From the NCBI GenBank assembly GCA_017465625.1, contig JAFTVV010000022.1, positions 124,001 through 188,000 of the forward strand: 64,000 bases of DNA, in the 5' to 3' direction. Below, one piece after another: positions 24,056 through 34,052 of this stretch. How positions within the stretch are numbered: position 1 is the stretch's first letter; every line of letters starts with the position of its first letter. The notes under the pieces were generated by a model. It saw only the letters and a list, made by a program, of their open reading frames with translations. It had not been told where the DNA came from and did no database searches. Origin of the DNA: Oscillospiraceae bacterium. Its GTDB lineage: Bacteria; Bacillota; Clostridia; Oscillospirales; Oscillospiraceae. The position numbers were made by a program, and so were the translations under genes.

Positions 24056-24666
24056 GCCAAACGGATATGTGGGCAATTGAACACAGCTTGTTTGAAAAGG
24101 GAATGTCCGTAGTTTGCGGTGTGGATGAGGCAGGCAGAGGGCCTCTGGCAGGTCCTGTGTGTGCTGCAGCGGTTATTTTGCCGCCTGATGTGGATATTCC
24201 CGGACTGAATGACAGCAAGAAGCTCTCCGATAAAAAGCGCAGAGAGTTGTTTCCTGTTATCAAGGAATGTGCAATCGCTTATGGCATTGCATTTGCGGAC
24301 CACCACGAAATAGACGAGATTAACATTTTGCAGGCTACATATTTGGCAATGGAACGGGCGCTTAGTCAACTGAAAGTTAAGCCGGATATAGCGTTGATTG
24401 ACGGCAACAGAGCAAAGAATTTCGGTGTTCCTGTTCAAACGGTTGTTCACGGAGACAGTCTGAGTGCAAGCATTGCAGCGGCATCTGTTTTGGCAAAAGT
24501 GACGCGTGACGATTATATGCTTGAAATGGCTGAAAAATACCCCCAGTACGGTTTCGAGATCCATAAAGGATACGGCACTAAGGCACATTATGCGGCTCTT
24601 CGTGAGGAGGGCGCAAGTCCCATCCACCGTATGACTTTTTTGAAGAAATTTTATGGCAAGGAATAA
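24052..24666 (+). CDS. rnhB: Ribonuclease HII
   Basis: RNase HII cuts RNA in RNA-DNA hybrids and single ribonucleotides in DNA. Seen: 204 residues with GVDEAGRGPLAGPV (acidic pair of the active site), LNDSKKLS, ALIDGNRA and ASVLAKVTRDDYM, ending in the usual GYGTKAHYAAL. Start is in the overlap ATGA with rbgA. Confidence 0.97.
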   Translation: MSQTDMWAIEHSLFEKGMSVVCGVDEAGRGPLAGPVCAAAVILPPDVDIPGLNDSKKLSDKKRRELFPVIKECAIAYGIAFADHHEIDEINILQATYLAMERALSQLKVKPDIALIDGNRAKNFGVPVQTVVHGDSLSASIAAASVLAKVTRDDYMLEMAEKYPQYGFEIHKGYGTKAHYAALREEGASPIHRMTFLKKFYGKE

Positions 24667-25015
24667 TTTGGTTGGCGCATGGGGGGAGGTTACAGCGGCT
24701 GAATATCTCAGAAAAAAACGATATACAGTCGTGGCTTCCGGTTTTCGCAGTAGATACGGCGAGATAGATTTGATTGTATGCAATAAAAAAGTGTTGGTTT
24801 TTGTTGAGGTAAAGCTTAGAAAATCCTCTGATTTTGCCGCGCCATCCGAATTTGTGGATACTTTCAAACAGCGCAAACTGCGTACAACTGCAGAATATTA
24901 TTTGTCTATACATCCCACGGAGCTTCAGACAAGGTTTGATGTGATAGAAATTCTTGCTCCTGAGGGATATGATACTGCAAAACCCGTCATTCGACATTTG
25001 GAGGATGCTTTTTGA
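24653..25015 (+). CDS. UPF0102 endonuclease-fold protein YraN
   Basis: A 120-residue protein of the YraN family: GAWGEVTAAEYL, GFRSRYGEIDLI and VFVEVKLRKS carry the E-D-ExK residues of a restriction-endonuclease-like fold. Function is unsettled; it commonly follows rnhB, as here. The ATG overlaps the rnhB stop; an in-frame TTG 15 bases later has the better ribosome binding site (AAGGAA), so the N-terminus is uncertain. Confidence 0.9.
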   Translation: MARNNLVGAWGEVTAAEYLRKKRYTVVASGFRSRYGEIDLIVCNKKVLVFVEVKLRKSSDFAAPSEFVDTFKQRKLRTTAEYYLSIHPTELQTRFDVIEILAPEGYDTAKPVIRHLEDAF

Positions 25016-25980
25016 TGCCTTTTCCTGTTTTTGATTTACATTGCGATACTGCGCTTGCGCTGCTGGGAGATTGTACCTCCCAACGCCGTCAGTTGTTTAA
25101 AAATCAATTGATGGTGGACTTGGAGCGCGCAGAGAAATTAGGCGGATACTGTCAATGCTTTGCCTGCTATACAACGCCCAATATAGGCAAACGATTTCAT
25201 AAGACACCAACAGACGTTTTTGAATTGGAGATCGACTGTATCTTGTCAGAGATAGACAAAAACTGTGATAAAATTGCAATTGCATACACTGCAGTGGATG
25301 TTGAGAATAATTTAAACGCAGGTAAAATGTCTGCAGTACTCACGCTGGAAGGTACAGCTGGATTTCATTATGATCCTGCGCTTTTGGAGGATCTGTATAA
25401 TCTTGGATTTCGTATTGTAAGCCTTGGCTGGAACGAAAGCAATCCTCTGACAGGCTCTCATCTTACGGGGGAGGGACTGACTGAACAAGGTCGCGTTTTT
25501 GTACAGGAAGCGCAAAGACTGGGTATGATTGTGGACGTGAGCCATATCAGCGATCGTGGATTTTGGGATATTATGGAAATAACTGCCGGCCCCATTGTTG
25601 CAACACATTCCAATAGCCGCACCATCTGCAATCACAGTCGAAACCTTACAGATGAAATGTTTACAGCAATCTGCAGTACCGGCGGTGTAGCAGGAATAAA
25701 TCTGTATTCTGAATTCATAGGACAAAATGCAACACTGGAAACGGTTGCAAATCATATTCTTCATTTTTTGAAGTTGGATCCCGATGGGAAGCATATTGCC
25801 CTTGGTGGCGATTTGGATGGCTGTGATGTCCTGCCTAAGGGCTTTTGCGGCATTCAGGATTATCCGTGTTTGGCAGAACAATTATTGTCCTTTGATATTG
25901 CAGAGCAAACAGTTCGGGATATATTTTGGAATAATGCCTTGGGAGTGATGAAAAATGCTGTACCAAACCACAAGAAATAA
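25015..25980 (+). CDS. Peptidase M19 (membrane dipeptidase family)
   Basis: A 321-residue zinc dipeptidase: FDLHCDTAL (HxD metal ligands), LTLEGTAGF with the bridging Glu, VDVSHISDRGF and ATHSNSR with later His ligands, and LGGDLDGCD. Such enzymes cleave short peptides, including those with a D-residue at the C-terminus. It has no signal peptide, so it is cytoplasmic. ATG 25015 overlaps the yraN stop and has GGAGG nine bases upstream. It overlaps the next gene by 26 bases. Confidence 0.92.
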   Translation: MPFPVFDLHCDTALALLGDCTSQRRQLFKNQLMVDLERAEKLGGYCQCFACYTTPNIGKRFHKTPTDVFELEIDCILSEIDKNCDKIAIAYTAVDVENNLNAGKMSAVLTLEGTAGFHYDPALLEDLYNLGFRIVSLGWNESNPLTGSHLTGEGLTEQGRVFVQEAQRLGMIVDVSHISDRGFWDIMEITAGPIVATHSNSRTICNHSRNLTDEMFTAICSTGGVAGINLYSEFIGQNATLETVANHILHFLKLDPDGKHIALGGDLDGCDVLPKGFCGIQDYPCLAEQLLSFDIAEQTVRDIFWNNALGVMKNAVPNHKK

Positions 25981-26953
25981 AATTGATAGCGTTACTGCGC
26001 GACGCACTCTTTTGGATGAACGAACATCAGACGGCGGCTTTTACGTCCCGCTCAAACTTCCACAGTTTTCTGCCGCGGAGCTTGACGGCCTCTGTAAACA
26101 ACCGACTTGTCAAATCGTTGCGCGTATCGTAAATTTATTTTTTGATACAAAACTTTCTGCTTGGGATGTTGAGTGTGCCATTGGTAAAATGCCGTTCAAC
26201 ATTGCAGAATTAAATCAAAAAATTCTTTTTGTACAGTTGTGGAATAATTCCGCCGGCTCTTTCGATGGGATTTGTACACGTATAGCAAATCTCATTTGCG
26301 CAGAACAATCTGCGCCCACCAATTGGATGAAAATCGTGCTGAGAATTGCATTTTTATTTGCAATTTATGGCTCTATTTGTAACGGTGGAATAAAACAATT
26401 TGATGTATCCGTAGAAGCCGGAGATTTTTCTGCACCCATGGCAGTGTGGTATGCCAGGAGAATGGGCTTGCCCGTCAAGCGCATCATTTGTGCGGAGTTG
26501 GAACAAAGCGCAGCTTGGGATTTGCTTCACCACGGACAAATGAGCATTTCCGGTTCTGATACAAACGGCTCGATTGCAGAAGCTGAACGCCTGATATATT
26601 CCGTTTTGGGAATGGAAAACGCAAAACTTTTTGCTGATGCAATACAGGGTTGCAGCGTATTTCGTGTGGCTCCCAGTCACTTGGAAGAATTAAGTAAAGG
26701 CTTTTTTGTTTCGGTTGTGGGAAATGAGCGCATAAACTCTTTGATTGGAAATGTTTATAAAACTTATGCATATATCTTAGACCCTGTTACAGCACTTTCT
26801 TATGCCGGCGTACAGGATTACAGAACAAAAAGCGGTGAGATCTTTCCGACAATTATTTTGTCCGCCGACTCACCGGTAGATCATACGCAGAGAATTGTGC
26901 AGGCCGCAGCTATTCATCAAGCGGATATTTTAAAATTTATAAAAAAGCAGTAA
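25955..26953 (+). CDS. Threonine-synthase-like pseudoenzyme
   Basis: The 332-residue chain aligns by eye to threonine synthase but lacks its active site. Seen: the N-terminal ThrC segment (TLLDERTSDGGFYVPLKLP); VQLWNNSAGSFDGI where ThrC has ELFHGPTLAFKD, so the PLP lysine is an Asp; then a jump of about 160 residues, losing the glycine-rich PLP loop, to SAPTNWMKIVLRIAFLF (ThrC NSINWARI); EAGDFSAPMAVWYARRMGLP (ThrC PTGNFGNILAGYYAKKMGLP); LDPVTALSYAGVQDY (ThrC DPHTAVA). The frame is intact, so it is probably a kept protein with another job. It cannot be a PLP enzyme of the usual type. Confidence 0.75.
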   Translation: MLYQTTRNKIDSVTARRTLLDERTSDGGFYVPLKLPQFSAAELDGLCKQPTCQIVARIVNLFFDTKLSAWDVECAIGKMPFNIAELNQKILFVQLWNNSAGSFDGICTRIANLICAEQSAPTNWMKIVLRIAFLFAIYGSICNGGIKQFDVSVEAGDFSAPMAVWYARRMGLPVKRIICAELEQSAAWDLLHHGQMSISGSDTNGSIAEAERLIYSVLGMENAKLFADAIQGCSVFRVAPSHLEELSKGFFVSVVGNERINSLIGNVYKTYAYILDPVTALSYAGVQDYRTKSGEIFPTIILSADSPVDHTQRIVQAAAIHQADILKFIKKQ

Positions 26954-26964
26954 GGAGTTTATCC

Positions 26965-27654
26965 ATGGCGCTTTATGCAATCGGCGATCTTCATCTTTGT
27001 CTTGGTGCGCCAAAACCGATGGATGTGTTTGGTGGCAACTGGACAGGATATATGGATAAGTTAAAGGACGGGCTGTCTGTTCTTCGGGAAGAGGATACCC
27101 TTGTTCTTGCAGGAGACCTGTCCTGGGCACTGGATCTTCAACAGTCGGCAAATGATTTTTCGTGGATCAATCAGCTCCCGGGAAGAAAGATCATCCTAAA
27201 AGGCAACCACGATTACTGGTGGACAACAGCCACAAAATTCTATAATTTTTGTGCAGAAAACAGCTTTGAGAATCTGTTCGTTTTGAATAATAACCATTAT
27301 GAGTATAATGGTTATGCCATTTGTGGAACTCGAGGCTGGTTTTACGAGGAAAACCGCAGTGGGGCGCACGACGAAAAAGTTTTTAAACGTGAGCTTATGC
27401 GATTAGAAGCGTCATTGCAGTCAGCCGGTGCATTACCTAAAATTGTGTTTTTGCATTACCCGCCCAAGTATAAGGGGTACGAATGTCCTGAAATTATTGA
27501 ACTGATGAATAAGTACGAAGTCAGACAGTGTTATTACGGCCATCTTCACGGTGCAAGTCACGGCTTGGCGATAGAAGGTTTGTGGGATGGTATAGAATAT
27601 AAGTTGATTTCTGCCGATAAATTAAACTTTATACCACATTTGATTTTTGCGTAA
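26965..27654 (+). CDS. Calcineurin-like metallophosphoesterase
   Basis: A 229-residue phosphoesterase with the full metal-site series: IGDLHLC, LAGDLSWA, KGNHDYWW, FLHYPP and YGHLHGA. The substrate is unknown; the family (TIGR-type cytosolic MPE in Firmicutes) includes nucleotide and phosphoprotein hydrolases. The ATG follows the ThrC-like gene by 11 bases with AAGGAG, so it closes the rnhB-yraN-M19 transcript. Confidence 0.9.
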   Translation: MALYAIGDLHLCLGAPKPMDVFGGNWTGYMDKLKDGLSVLREEDTLVLAGDLSWALDLQQSANDFSWINQLPGRKIILKGNHDYWWTTATKFYNFCAENSFENLFVLNNNHYEYNGYAICGTRGWFYEENRSGAHDEKVFKRELMRLEASLQSAGALPKIVFLHYPPKYKGYECPEIIELMNKYEVRQCYYGHLHGASHGLAIEGLWDGIEYKLISADKLNFIPHLIFA

Positions 27655-27761
27655 AAAAATTAAGAAAATAGTGGACTTTTTTTACATTATCTGCTAAAAT
27701 AATTCGGATGCAAATTAAAAAAAGAGGATTGTACGTCAATCCAATTTGGGAGGATATAAAA

Positions 27762-29057
27762 ATGAACGTAAAAAGCATTGAAAAAAATGGCAATCAGGCA
27801 ACGATTGTCGTAGAAATTGACAAGGAACTGATGGAGTCCGGCGTACAGAAGGCATATCTGAAGGAACGCAAGAAGATTCAGCTTCCCGGCTTCCGTAAGG
27901 GCAAGGCTCCCCGTAAGATGATTGAAGCTCTGTACGGAGCTCATGTCTTCTACGAAGACGGCTTGGAAGAAATTTTCCCCACCGTTTACGAAGAAGCTGT
28001 TGTAAAGCAGGATCTGAAGGCAGTTGGCCGTCCCAGCCTGACCGATATGGATATCAGCGAAGACAATGTTGTAACCATTACACTGACTACCGATGTGTAC
28101 CCCGAGGTTACTCTGGGCGACTACAAGGGCATCGAAGTTGAAAAGGCAGAGGCAACCGTTACAGACGATCAGGTACAGGCTGAACTGGACCGTATGGCTC
28201 AGAACGTTGCTTCCACCGAGAATGTTGAGCGTGCTGCCGAGATGGGCGATACTGCCAACATCGACTTTGAAGGCTTCGACAATGGCGTTGCTTTCAATGG
28301 CGGTAAGGGCGAGAAGTTTGACCTGAAGCTGGGCTCCGGTTCTTTCGTTCCCGGTTTTGAAGAGCAGATTGTCGGTATGAACATCGGTGACGAGAAGGAT
28401 ATTGACATTACTTTCCCCGAAGATTATCACGCAGAATTGGCCGGCAAGGCTGTCGTATTCCACGTAAAGCTGAATAAGCTGAGTGTAACCAATGTTCCTG
28501 CTCAGGATGATGAGTTTGCAAAGGATGTTTCTGAGTTTGACACGTTGGATGAGCTGAAGGCTGATATTCGCGCCAAGGCTTTGGAGAAGGCTCAGAAGCA
28601 AATCGACAGCGCTTTTGAAAATGCCTGTGTTGAGAAAGCTGCCGAAAATGCAACTGTTGATATGCCCAACAGCCTGATTGAGATGGAATTGGACAATCAG
28701 ATGGAGCGCTTTGCATATCAGCTGCAGATGAGTGGTTATTCCATGGAGGCTTATGCCAAGATGATGGGTGGCGATGTAGCAACTATGCGTAACGCATTCC
28801 GTCCCAGTGCAGAAAAGCAGGCAAAGTCTAACGTGGTCCTTTCCAAGATTATTGAAGTGGAAGGCATTACTGTTTCCGACGAGGATCTGACTGCTGAGTA
28901 TGAGGATATGGCAAAGCAGTATGAAATGGATGTAGAAAAGATTAAGACCATGGTTTCTGCTGAAGAGCTGACCACCAGCCTGAAGACCCGTAAGGCTGTC
29001 AAGCTGATTGTGGATGCCGCTACACCTGTTGCCCCTAAGGAAGCGGTTAAGGAATAA
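27762..29057 (+). CDS. tig: Trigger factor
   Basis: Trigger factor is the ribosome-bound chaperone and peptidyl-prolyl isomerase. Seen: 431 residues from the ATG behind GGGAGGAT; ribosome-binding loop PGFRKGKAPRKMI (signature GFRxGxxP), the FKBP domain (about 155-240; GDTANIDFEGF, GSFVPGFEEQIVGM) and a helical C-terminal arm. Codon bias is strong (GTT, GAA, AAG, CCC), fitting high expression. TGGACT-17-TAAAAT at about 27672-27700 is a possible promoter. Upstream in-frame ATGs lack a ribosome binding site. Confidence 0.98.
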   Translation: MNVKSIEKNGNQATIVVEIDKELMESGVQKAYLKERKKIQLPGFRKGKAPRKMIEALYGAHVFYEDGLEEIFPTVYEEAVVKQDLKAVGRPSLTDMDISEDNVVTITLTTDVYPEVTLGDYKGIEVEKAEATVTDDQVQAELDRMAQNVASTENVERAAEMGDTANIDFEGFDNGVAFNGGKGEKFDLKLGSGSFVPGFEEQIVGMNIGDEKDIDITFPEDYHAELAGKAVVFHVKLNKLSVTNVPAQDDEFAKDVSEFDTLDELKADIRAKALEKAQKQIDSAFENACVEKAAENATVDMPNSLIEMELDNQMERFAYQLQMSGYSMEAYAKMMGGDVATMRNAFRPSAEKQAKSNVVLSKIIEVEGITVSDEDLTAEYEDMAKQYEMDVEKIKTMVSAEELTTSLKTRKAVKLIVDAATPVAPKEAVKE

Positions 29058-29102
29058 TTTTCCTTGTTAATGGTTAGAATGTTCCAAGGTTTGAAAGGAG
29101 AC

Positions 29103-29690
29103 ATGACCATGAGCTTTATCCCTTATGTTGTTGAGCAGTCCAGCCGTGGCGAGCGCAGTTACGACATTTTTTCCAGACTGCTGAATGATCGAATCATCTT
29201 TTTATCCGAAGAGGTGAACGATACAACTGCAAGCTTAATTGTTGCACAGCTGTTGTATTTGGAGGCACAGGACCCGGATAAGGATATTCAGTTTTATATC
29301 AATAGCCCCGGCGGCAGCGTGACTGCCGGTATGGCTATTTACGACACGATGAAGTACATCAAATGTGATGTTGCTACCATTTGTGTCGGTATGGCCGCTT
29401 CTATGGGCGCGTTCTTGCTTTCTGCAGGAACAAAGGGCAAGCGTATGGCTTTGCCCAACTCCGAAATTATGATCCACCAGCCTTCCGCAGGCACACAGGG
29501 ACAGATTACGGATATGGCCATTCATATGAAACGGTTGGAAACAATCAAAACCCGTATGAATCGTATTTTGGCTGAGAATACCGGCAATTCTATAGAAGTG
29601 GTTACAGATGCCTGCGAACGGGATAACTTTATGACTGCAGAGGAAGCTCAGGCTTTCGGTATTATTGATCGCGTGTTGGAGCACCACTGA
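29103..29690 (+). CDS. clpP: ATP-dependent Clp protease proteolytic subunit
   Basis: ClpP forms the tetradecameric serine protease chamber used by ClpX and ClpC. Seen: 195 residues from ATG 29103 with AAAGGAG; triad Ser100 (GMAASMGAF), His125 ([10 protein letters not shown]) and Asp174 (ERDNFM); INSPGGSV. Full length for the family. It lies between tig and clpX, a conserved order in Firmicutes. Confidence 0.99.
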   Translation: MTMSFIPYVVEQSSRGERSYDIFSRLLNDRIIFLSEEVNDTTASLIVAQLLYLEAQDPDKDIQFYINSPGGSVTAGMAIYDTMKYIKCDVATICVGMAASMGAFLLSAGTKGKRMALPNSEIMIHQPSAGTQGQITDMAIHMKRLETIKTRMNRILAENTGNSIEVVTDACERDNFMTAEEAQAFGIIDRVLEHH

Positions 29691-29717
29691 TAGACTTGGA
29701 AAGGCGGTACGCACTGT

Positions 29718-30962
29718 ATGGCTAAAACTGAAGAACAAGTGCTTTGCTGTTCTTTTTGCGGCAAGTCTGAGGCACAGGCACGTTTGATTGCAGGACCTGG
29801 TGTATACATTTGCAGTGATTGTGTGCAGACCTGTTGCGAACTTCTGCGCGAGAGTGATTCCGGGATGGAAATGCCGGAGCATTTGCCCACTCCCATGGAA
29901 ATTAAAAACTATATGGATGGGTATATTATCGGTCAGGATGATGCAAAGATTGCTCTTTCGGTAGCGGTATATAACCACTATAAGCGCATCTATTTTTCTG
30001 CCAACAGTGATGTTGAACTGCAGAAGAGTAACATTTTGCTCATTGGCCCCACCGGTTCCGGCAAAACACTTTTTGCACAAACTCTGGCTAAAATCTTAAA
30101 CGTGCCTTTCGCAATTGCGGACGCCACCACGTTGACTGAAGCGGGTTATGTTGGTGATGATGTTGAAAATATTCTCGTTCGTTTGTTACAGGCTGCAGAG
30201 TTTGATGTGGAACTGGCAGAACGGGGCATTATCTACATCGACGAAATGGATAAAATCGCTCGAAAAAGCGAGAATACATCCATTACAAGAGATGTTTCCG
30301 GCGAAGGCGTTCAACAGGCACTTCTGAAAATTTTGGAAGGTACGGTTGCCCACGTTGCACCTCAGGGTGGCAGAAAGCATCCTCAGCAGGAAACGATTCC
30401 TGTTGATACTTCTAAAATTCTGTTTATTTGCGGTGGTGCATTTGATGGTTTGGATAAAATCATCGAAGCCAGAACGGATCGCTCTGCAATTGGCTTTGAT
30501 GCCCCCGTTGCAAGCAAGAAGAAACGGGATGTCGGCAAATTATTTGCGCAGGTACAGCCCCATGATCTGCTGAAGTTTGGCATTATTCCCGAATTGGTAG
30601 GTCGTCTGCCTGTGATCACAGCATTACAGGATTTAAAAAAGGAAGACCTTGTTCGTATTTTAACCGAACCCAGGAATGCGCTGGTAAAGCAGTATGAAAC
30701 ACTCTTGGGTATGGATCATGTCGAGCTTGAAATTCAGCCCAAGGCGCTTGAGGCAGTTGCAGAAAAGGCCATTGAGCGTCAGATTGGGGCCCGTGGACTT
30801 CGTGCCGTTATGGAAGAAATTATGACCGGTGTAATGTATACCATTCCCTCTGATTTGACGATTAAAAAAGTCGTTGTTACACCTGAATGTGTTTCCGGCG
30901 GATCACCTAAAATTATTCGCAATAAAGAAAAAAACCGCATCCCTTTGGGCGCAGGTAAATGA
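29718..30962 (+). CDS. clpX: ATP-dependent Clp protease ATP-binding subunit ClpX
   Basis: ClpX unfolds substrates and feeds ClpP. Seen: 414 residues; N-terminal zinc-binding domain CSFCGKS...CSDC (four Cys), Walker [12 protein letters not shown], Walker [13 protein letters not shown], the [18 protein letters not shown] pore-helix region, sensor 2 [12 protein letters not shown], and the IGF-type loop (AIGFDA) that docks on ClpP. Good AAGGCGG before the ATG. Confidence 0.99.
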   Translation: MAKTEEQVLCCSFCGKSEAQARLIAGPGVYICSDCVQTCCELLRESDSGMEMPEHLPTPMEIKNYMDGYIIGQDDAKIALSVAVYNHYKRIYFSANSDVELQKSNILLIGPTGSGKTLFAQTLAKILNVPFAIADATTLTEAGYVGDDVENILVRLLQAAEFDVELAERGIIYIDEMDKIARKSENTSITRDVSGEGVQQALLKILEGTVAHVAPQGGRKHPQQETIPVDTSKILFICGGAFDGLDKIIEARTDRSAIGFDAPVASKKKRDVGKLFAQVQPHDLLKFGIIPELVGRLPVITALQDLKKEDLVRILTEPRNALVKQYETLLGMDHVELEIQPKALEAVAEKAIERQIGARGLRAVMEEIMTGVMYTIPSDLTIKKVVVTPECVSGGSPKIIRNKEKNRIPLGAGK

Positions 30963-30968
30963 TGATTG

Positions 30969-30995
30969 ACAGGGGGTAGAATTTCTACCTCCTGT
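30969..30995 (+). terminator. Hairpin between clpX and lon
   Basis: ACAGGGGGTAGA pairs with TCTACCTCCTGT (one G-T pair) around a three-base loop. The following TTCCT is a poor T-run, so this is more likely an attenuator or processing site than a full stop. Confidence 0.55.
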
Positions 30996-31020
30996 TTCCT
31001 ACATCAAAAAGGAGCAAAAT

Positions 31021-33423
31021 ATGAAAGAAGAGTTTTTTACAGGCAGTTTGCCGGTGCTTGCGCTGCGTGGACTTGCTGTTTATCCCGAACAGACGATTCA
31101 TTTTGACATTGGTCGCATAAAGTCTGTTTTGGCGCTGGAGGCAGCGATGAAACGGGATCAGGTGCTGATGCTTGCACCGCAAAAGGATTTGCTTGTGGAA
31201 GATCCTAAATTTAAGGACTTGTATACAATTGGAACGGTTGTTCGCGTCAAGCAAATCTTAAAGCCCCAAGGAGACAATATCCGCATTTTGGTGCAAGGTC
31301 TGCATCGTGCAAGACTTACAGCTTTAGAAGAAGATGGTCTGTATTTGCGCGGCGAAATCGAACCGGTGGAAGATTCCGTTTGGACTGCGGATTTGCGCAC
31401 AACAGCACTATGCAGAGAGGCAAACGACCTGTTTTCTACTTATTTAAATTATGGTGACCACTCCGTACAGGGCCTTCGCTTGCGCTTGGCTTCGTCGAAG
31501 GATTGCGGTTTCATTGCAGACTCCATCGCTCAGCAATGCAATTTTGATTATCGCGACAAAATTAAAGTGCTGTGCCAGCTGAATCCGGTAAAGCGTCTTG
31601 AAATGGTAATCAAAATGCTGCGGCAGGAGGTACTTCTTGTTCAGCTTGAGTCCGATATTCAGGAGAAGACAAGAGCTTATATCGACCAGGACCAGCGGGA
31701 TTACTATCTGCGTGAACAAATGAAGGTCATCCGTGAAGAACTGGGCGAAGGAGACGAGCATTCAGAATTTGCGGAATACGAAAAGAAGATTCTTCTCATG
31801 CATCTTCCTACTGAATCTGAGCAAAAGGTTCTGAAGGATCTTGAACGGTTGAAAAAACAGCCGTTTGGTTCTGCAGAAGCATCTGTGCTGCGTAACTTTT
31901 TAGATACCCTCGTAGAGCTTCCTATTAATAAATATACAAAGGAACGTGCGGATATCAATGCGGCACGAAAGGTTTTAGACAAGGATCATTTTGGCCTTGA
32001 AAAGGTGAAACAGCGTATTTTGGAGACGATTGCCGTGCGCCAAATGGCACCGGAAATGCCGCCGCAGATTATTTGTCTTGTCGGCCCTCCCGGCGTGGGT
32101 AAAACCTCTATCGCTTTTTCAGTTGCAAAATGCCTAAATCGAAAAATGGCACGCATTGCATTAGGCGGTGTGCACGATGAAGCAGATATTCGCGGCCATC
32201 GTAAAACCTATGTTGGCGCAATGCCCGGACGTATTGTGTCGGCGATGATTCAGGCGCAGTCGATGAACCCCGTTTTACTTCTGGACGAAGTAGACAAGAT
32301 GGGCTCTGACTATCGTGGAGATCCCAGTGCAGCGTTGTTAGAGGTTCTGGATAGCGAGCAAAACAGAACATATCGGGATCATTTTTTGGAGATTCCTTTT
32401 GATTTGAGCAAGGTTTTGTTTATTACAACGGCTAATACACTGGATACAATACCCCGTCCGCTGTTGGATCGTATGGAGATTATTGAGCTTGGCTCCTACA
32501 CCGATGAAGAAAAGATAATGATTGCTAAGAATCATTTAATTGCCAAACAGCTCGATAAACATGGTCTGAAAAAATCCCAGGTGCGCATTACAGATGACGC
32601 TGTCCGTGAAATTGTCACTTGTTACACAAGAGAGTCCGGTGTCAGAACGCTGGAGCGCAACATTGCTCAAATTTGTCGTAAAGTCGTTGTTAAGCTTTTG
32701 CAATCTTCCTATAAGGGGAAAATTACTGTATCTGAAGGTAATGTAGAAGAATATTTAGGAGTGCGTAAGTATATTCCGGATATTACTCGCAAAGAAGATC
32801 AGGTAGGCTTGGTTACAGGACTGGCCTGGACATCTGTTGGTGGCGCTACATTAGAGGTAGAAGTCAACGTTATGGATGGCACCGGGAAACTGGAACTTAC
32901 CGGCAACCTTGGCGATGTAATGAAAGAGTCTGCGCAGGCTGCGCTAAGCTATATTCGAGCCAATACGGATAAGCTTCATATTCCCTCCGATTTCTACAAG
33001 ACAAAGGACATTCACGTTCATTTTCCCGAGGGCGCAGTGCCGAAAGATGGTCCTTCTGCCGGCGTTACCGTATGTACAGCAATGGTCTCAGCGTTGACTG
33101 GAAGGTCAGTTCGCGCGGATGTTGCGATGACCGGTGAGATATCTTTGCGCGGCAGAGTATTGCCTATTGGTGGCTTGAAAGAAAAGACAATGGCAGCCTT
33201 GCGCCACGGCATCTCTACGGTTGTTATACCAAAGGATAATGAGCGGGACCTGGATGAGATTGATCAGACCGTTCGTAATGCTTTAACGTTTGTTACTGCA
33301 GAAACGGTGGATACTGTTTTGTCTGTAGCATTAAATCATCAAGAGGGTGAAAATGCTTTTTCACATCAGGATTTAGTTTTGGATGTGAACAACAAAGGCT
33401 ATAACCCTTCGATACAGCAGTGA
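31021..33423 (+). CDS. lon: ATP-dependent protease Lon (LonA)
   Basis: Lon degrades misfolded and regulatory proteins. Seen: 800 residues; LAN substrate-binding domain (1-200), coiled helical region with DYYLREQMKVIREELG, AAA+ module with GPPGVGKTS and LLDEVDKMG, and the protease domain with catalytic Ser in PKDGPSAG and Lys in GGLKEKTMAALRHG. Typical length. Its stop overlaps the upstream leader of engB; RBS AAAAGGAG. Confidence 0.99.
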   Translation: MKEEFFTGSLPVLALRGLAVYPEQTIHFDIGRIKSVLALEAAMKRDQVLMLAPQKDLLVEDPKFKDLYTIGTVVRVKQILKPQGDNIRILVQGLHRARLTALEEDGLYLRGEIEPVEDSVWTADLRTTALCREANDLFSTYLNYGDHSVQGLRLRLASSKDCGFIADSIAQQCNFDYRDKIKVLCQLNPVKRLEMVIKMLRQEVLLVQLESDIQEKTRAYIDQDQRDYYLREQMKVIREELGEGDEHSEFAEYEKKILLMHLPTESEQKVLKDLERLKKQPFGSAEASVLRNFLDTLVELPINKYTKERADINAARKVLDKDHFGLEKVKQRILETIAVRQMAPEMPPQIICLVGPPGVGKTSIAFSVAKCLNRKMARIALGGVHDEADIRGHRKTYVGAMPGRIVSAMIQAQSMNPVLLLDEVDKMGSDYRGDPSAALLEVLDSEQNRTYRDHFLEIPFDLSKVLFITTANTLDTIPRPLLDRMEIIELGSYTDEEKIMIAKNHLIAKQLDKHGLKKSQVRITDDAVREIVTCYTRESGVRTLERNIAQICRKVVVKLLQSSYKGKITVSEGNVEEYLGVRKYIPDITRKEDQVGLVTGLAWTSVGGATLEVEVNVMDGTGKLELTGNLGDVMKESAQAALSYIRANTDKLHIPSDFYKTKDIHVHFPEGAVPKDGPSAGVTVCTAMVSALTGRSVRADVAMTGEISLRGRVLPIGGLKEKTMAALRHGISTVVIPKDNERDLDEIDQTVRNALTFVTAETVDTVLSVALNHQEGENAFSHQDLVLDVNNKGYNPSIQQ

Positions 33424-33431
33424 GGTTTCCA

Positions 33432-34013
33432 ATGAACTTACACAATGTTGAATTTCTGATTTCTGCTGCACGCACATCGGATTTTCCGAAAGCCCGGCTT
33501 CCGGAGATTGCCTTCGCAGGTAAATCCAATGTGGGAAAATCTTCGGTAATCAACCGCATTTTAAACCGAAAGAACTTTGCGCGTGTTGGAGAAAAGCCCG
33601 GAAAAACGATTCACGTGAACTATTTTACAGTGGATAATTCTTGTTATTTTGTAGATTTACCCGGGTATGGATATGCTCAGGTCTCTCAAAGCGAGAAAGC
33701 TCGTTGGGGAAAACTGATGGAAGATTATTTTGCGGCTGATCGCATTAATCTTGGCGTGATGATTGTTGATTGCCGTCACGCACCAACAAACAATGATATT
33801 ACTATGGCACGTTGGTTTATCGACAGCGGATATAATTTCGTTGTCGTAGCCAACAAATTGGATAAAGTCAAAAAAAGTCAGATTGAAGGCAATCTAAAAA
33901 CGATTCGAGAGGATTTAGAATTGCCTGAAGGCTGCCCCATTATCCCGTTTTCTGCGGAAAAAGGGGATGGCAAGGACGAGCTGATTCGTCTGATAAACGC
34001 AGTGGTACAGTAA
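33432..34013 (+). CDS. engB: Ribosome biogenesis GTP-binding protein YsxC/EngB
   Basis: A 193-residue GTPase used in 50S assembly. Seen: G1 FAGKSNVGKSSVINRI, G2 KPGKTIHVNYF, G3 FVDLPGYGYA, G4 VANKLDKV and G5 FSAEKGDG. ATG 33432 with GAGG is preferred; a GTG at 33420 overlaps the lon stop. The lon-engB pair is conserved in Firmicutes. Confidence 0.98.
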   Translation: MNLHNVEFLISAARTSDFPKARLPEIAFAGKSNVGKSSVINRILNRKNFARVGEKPGKTIHVNYFTVDNSCYFVDLPGYGYAQVSQSEKARWGKLMEDYFAADRINLGVMIVDCRHAPTNNDITMARWFIDSGYNFVVVANKLDKVKKSQIEGNLKTIREDLELPEGCPIIPFSAEKGDGKDELIRLINAVVQ

Positions 34014-34017
34014 AAAA

Positions 34018-34045
34018 AGACACCGGGATTTTCCGGTGTCTTTTG
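34018..34045. terminator. Bidirectional terminator after engB
   Basis: AGACACCGG (34018-34026) pairs with CCGGTGTCT (34033-34041), flanked by A7 and T4. It serves engB and the convergent TSCPD gene. Confidence 0.92.
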
Positions 34046-34052
34046 CTATTGG

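Noticed and set aside
27687..28601. Long minus-strand reading frame (304 codons) opposite the trigger factor gene
   Set aside because: It is the mirror of a highly codon-biased gene, has no ribosome binding site, and its translation has no domain; a shadow frame.
29235..30080. Long minus-strand frame opposite clpP and clpX
   Set aside because: Low-complexity translation and complete overlap with two certain genes.
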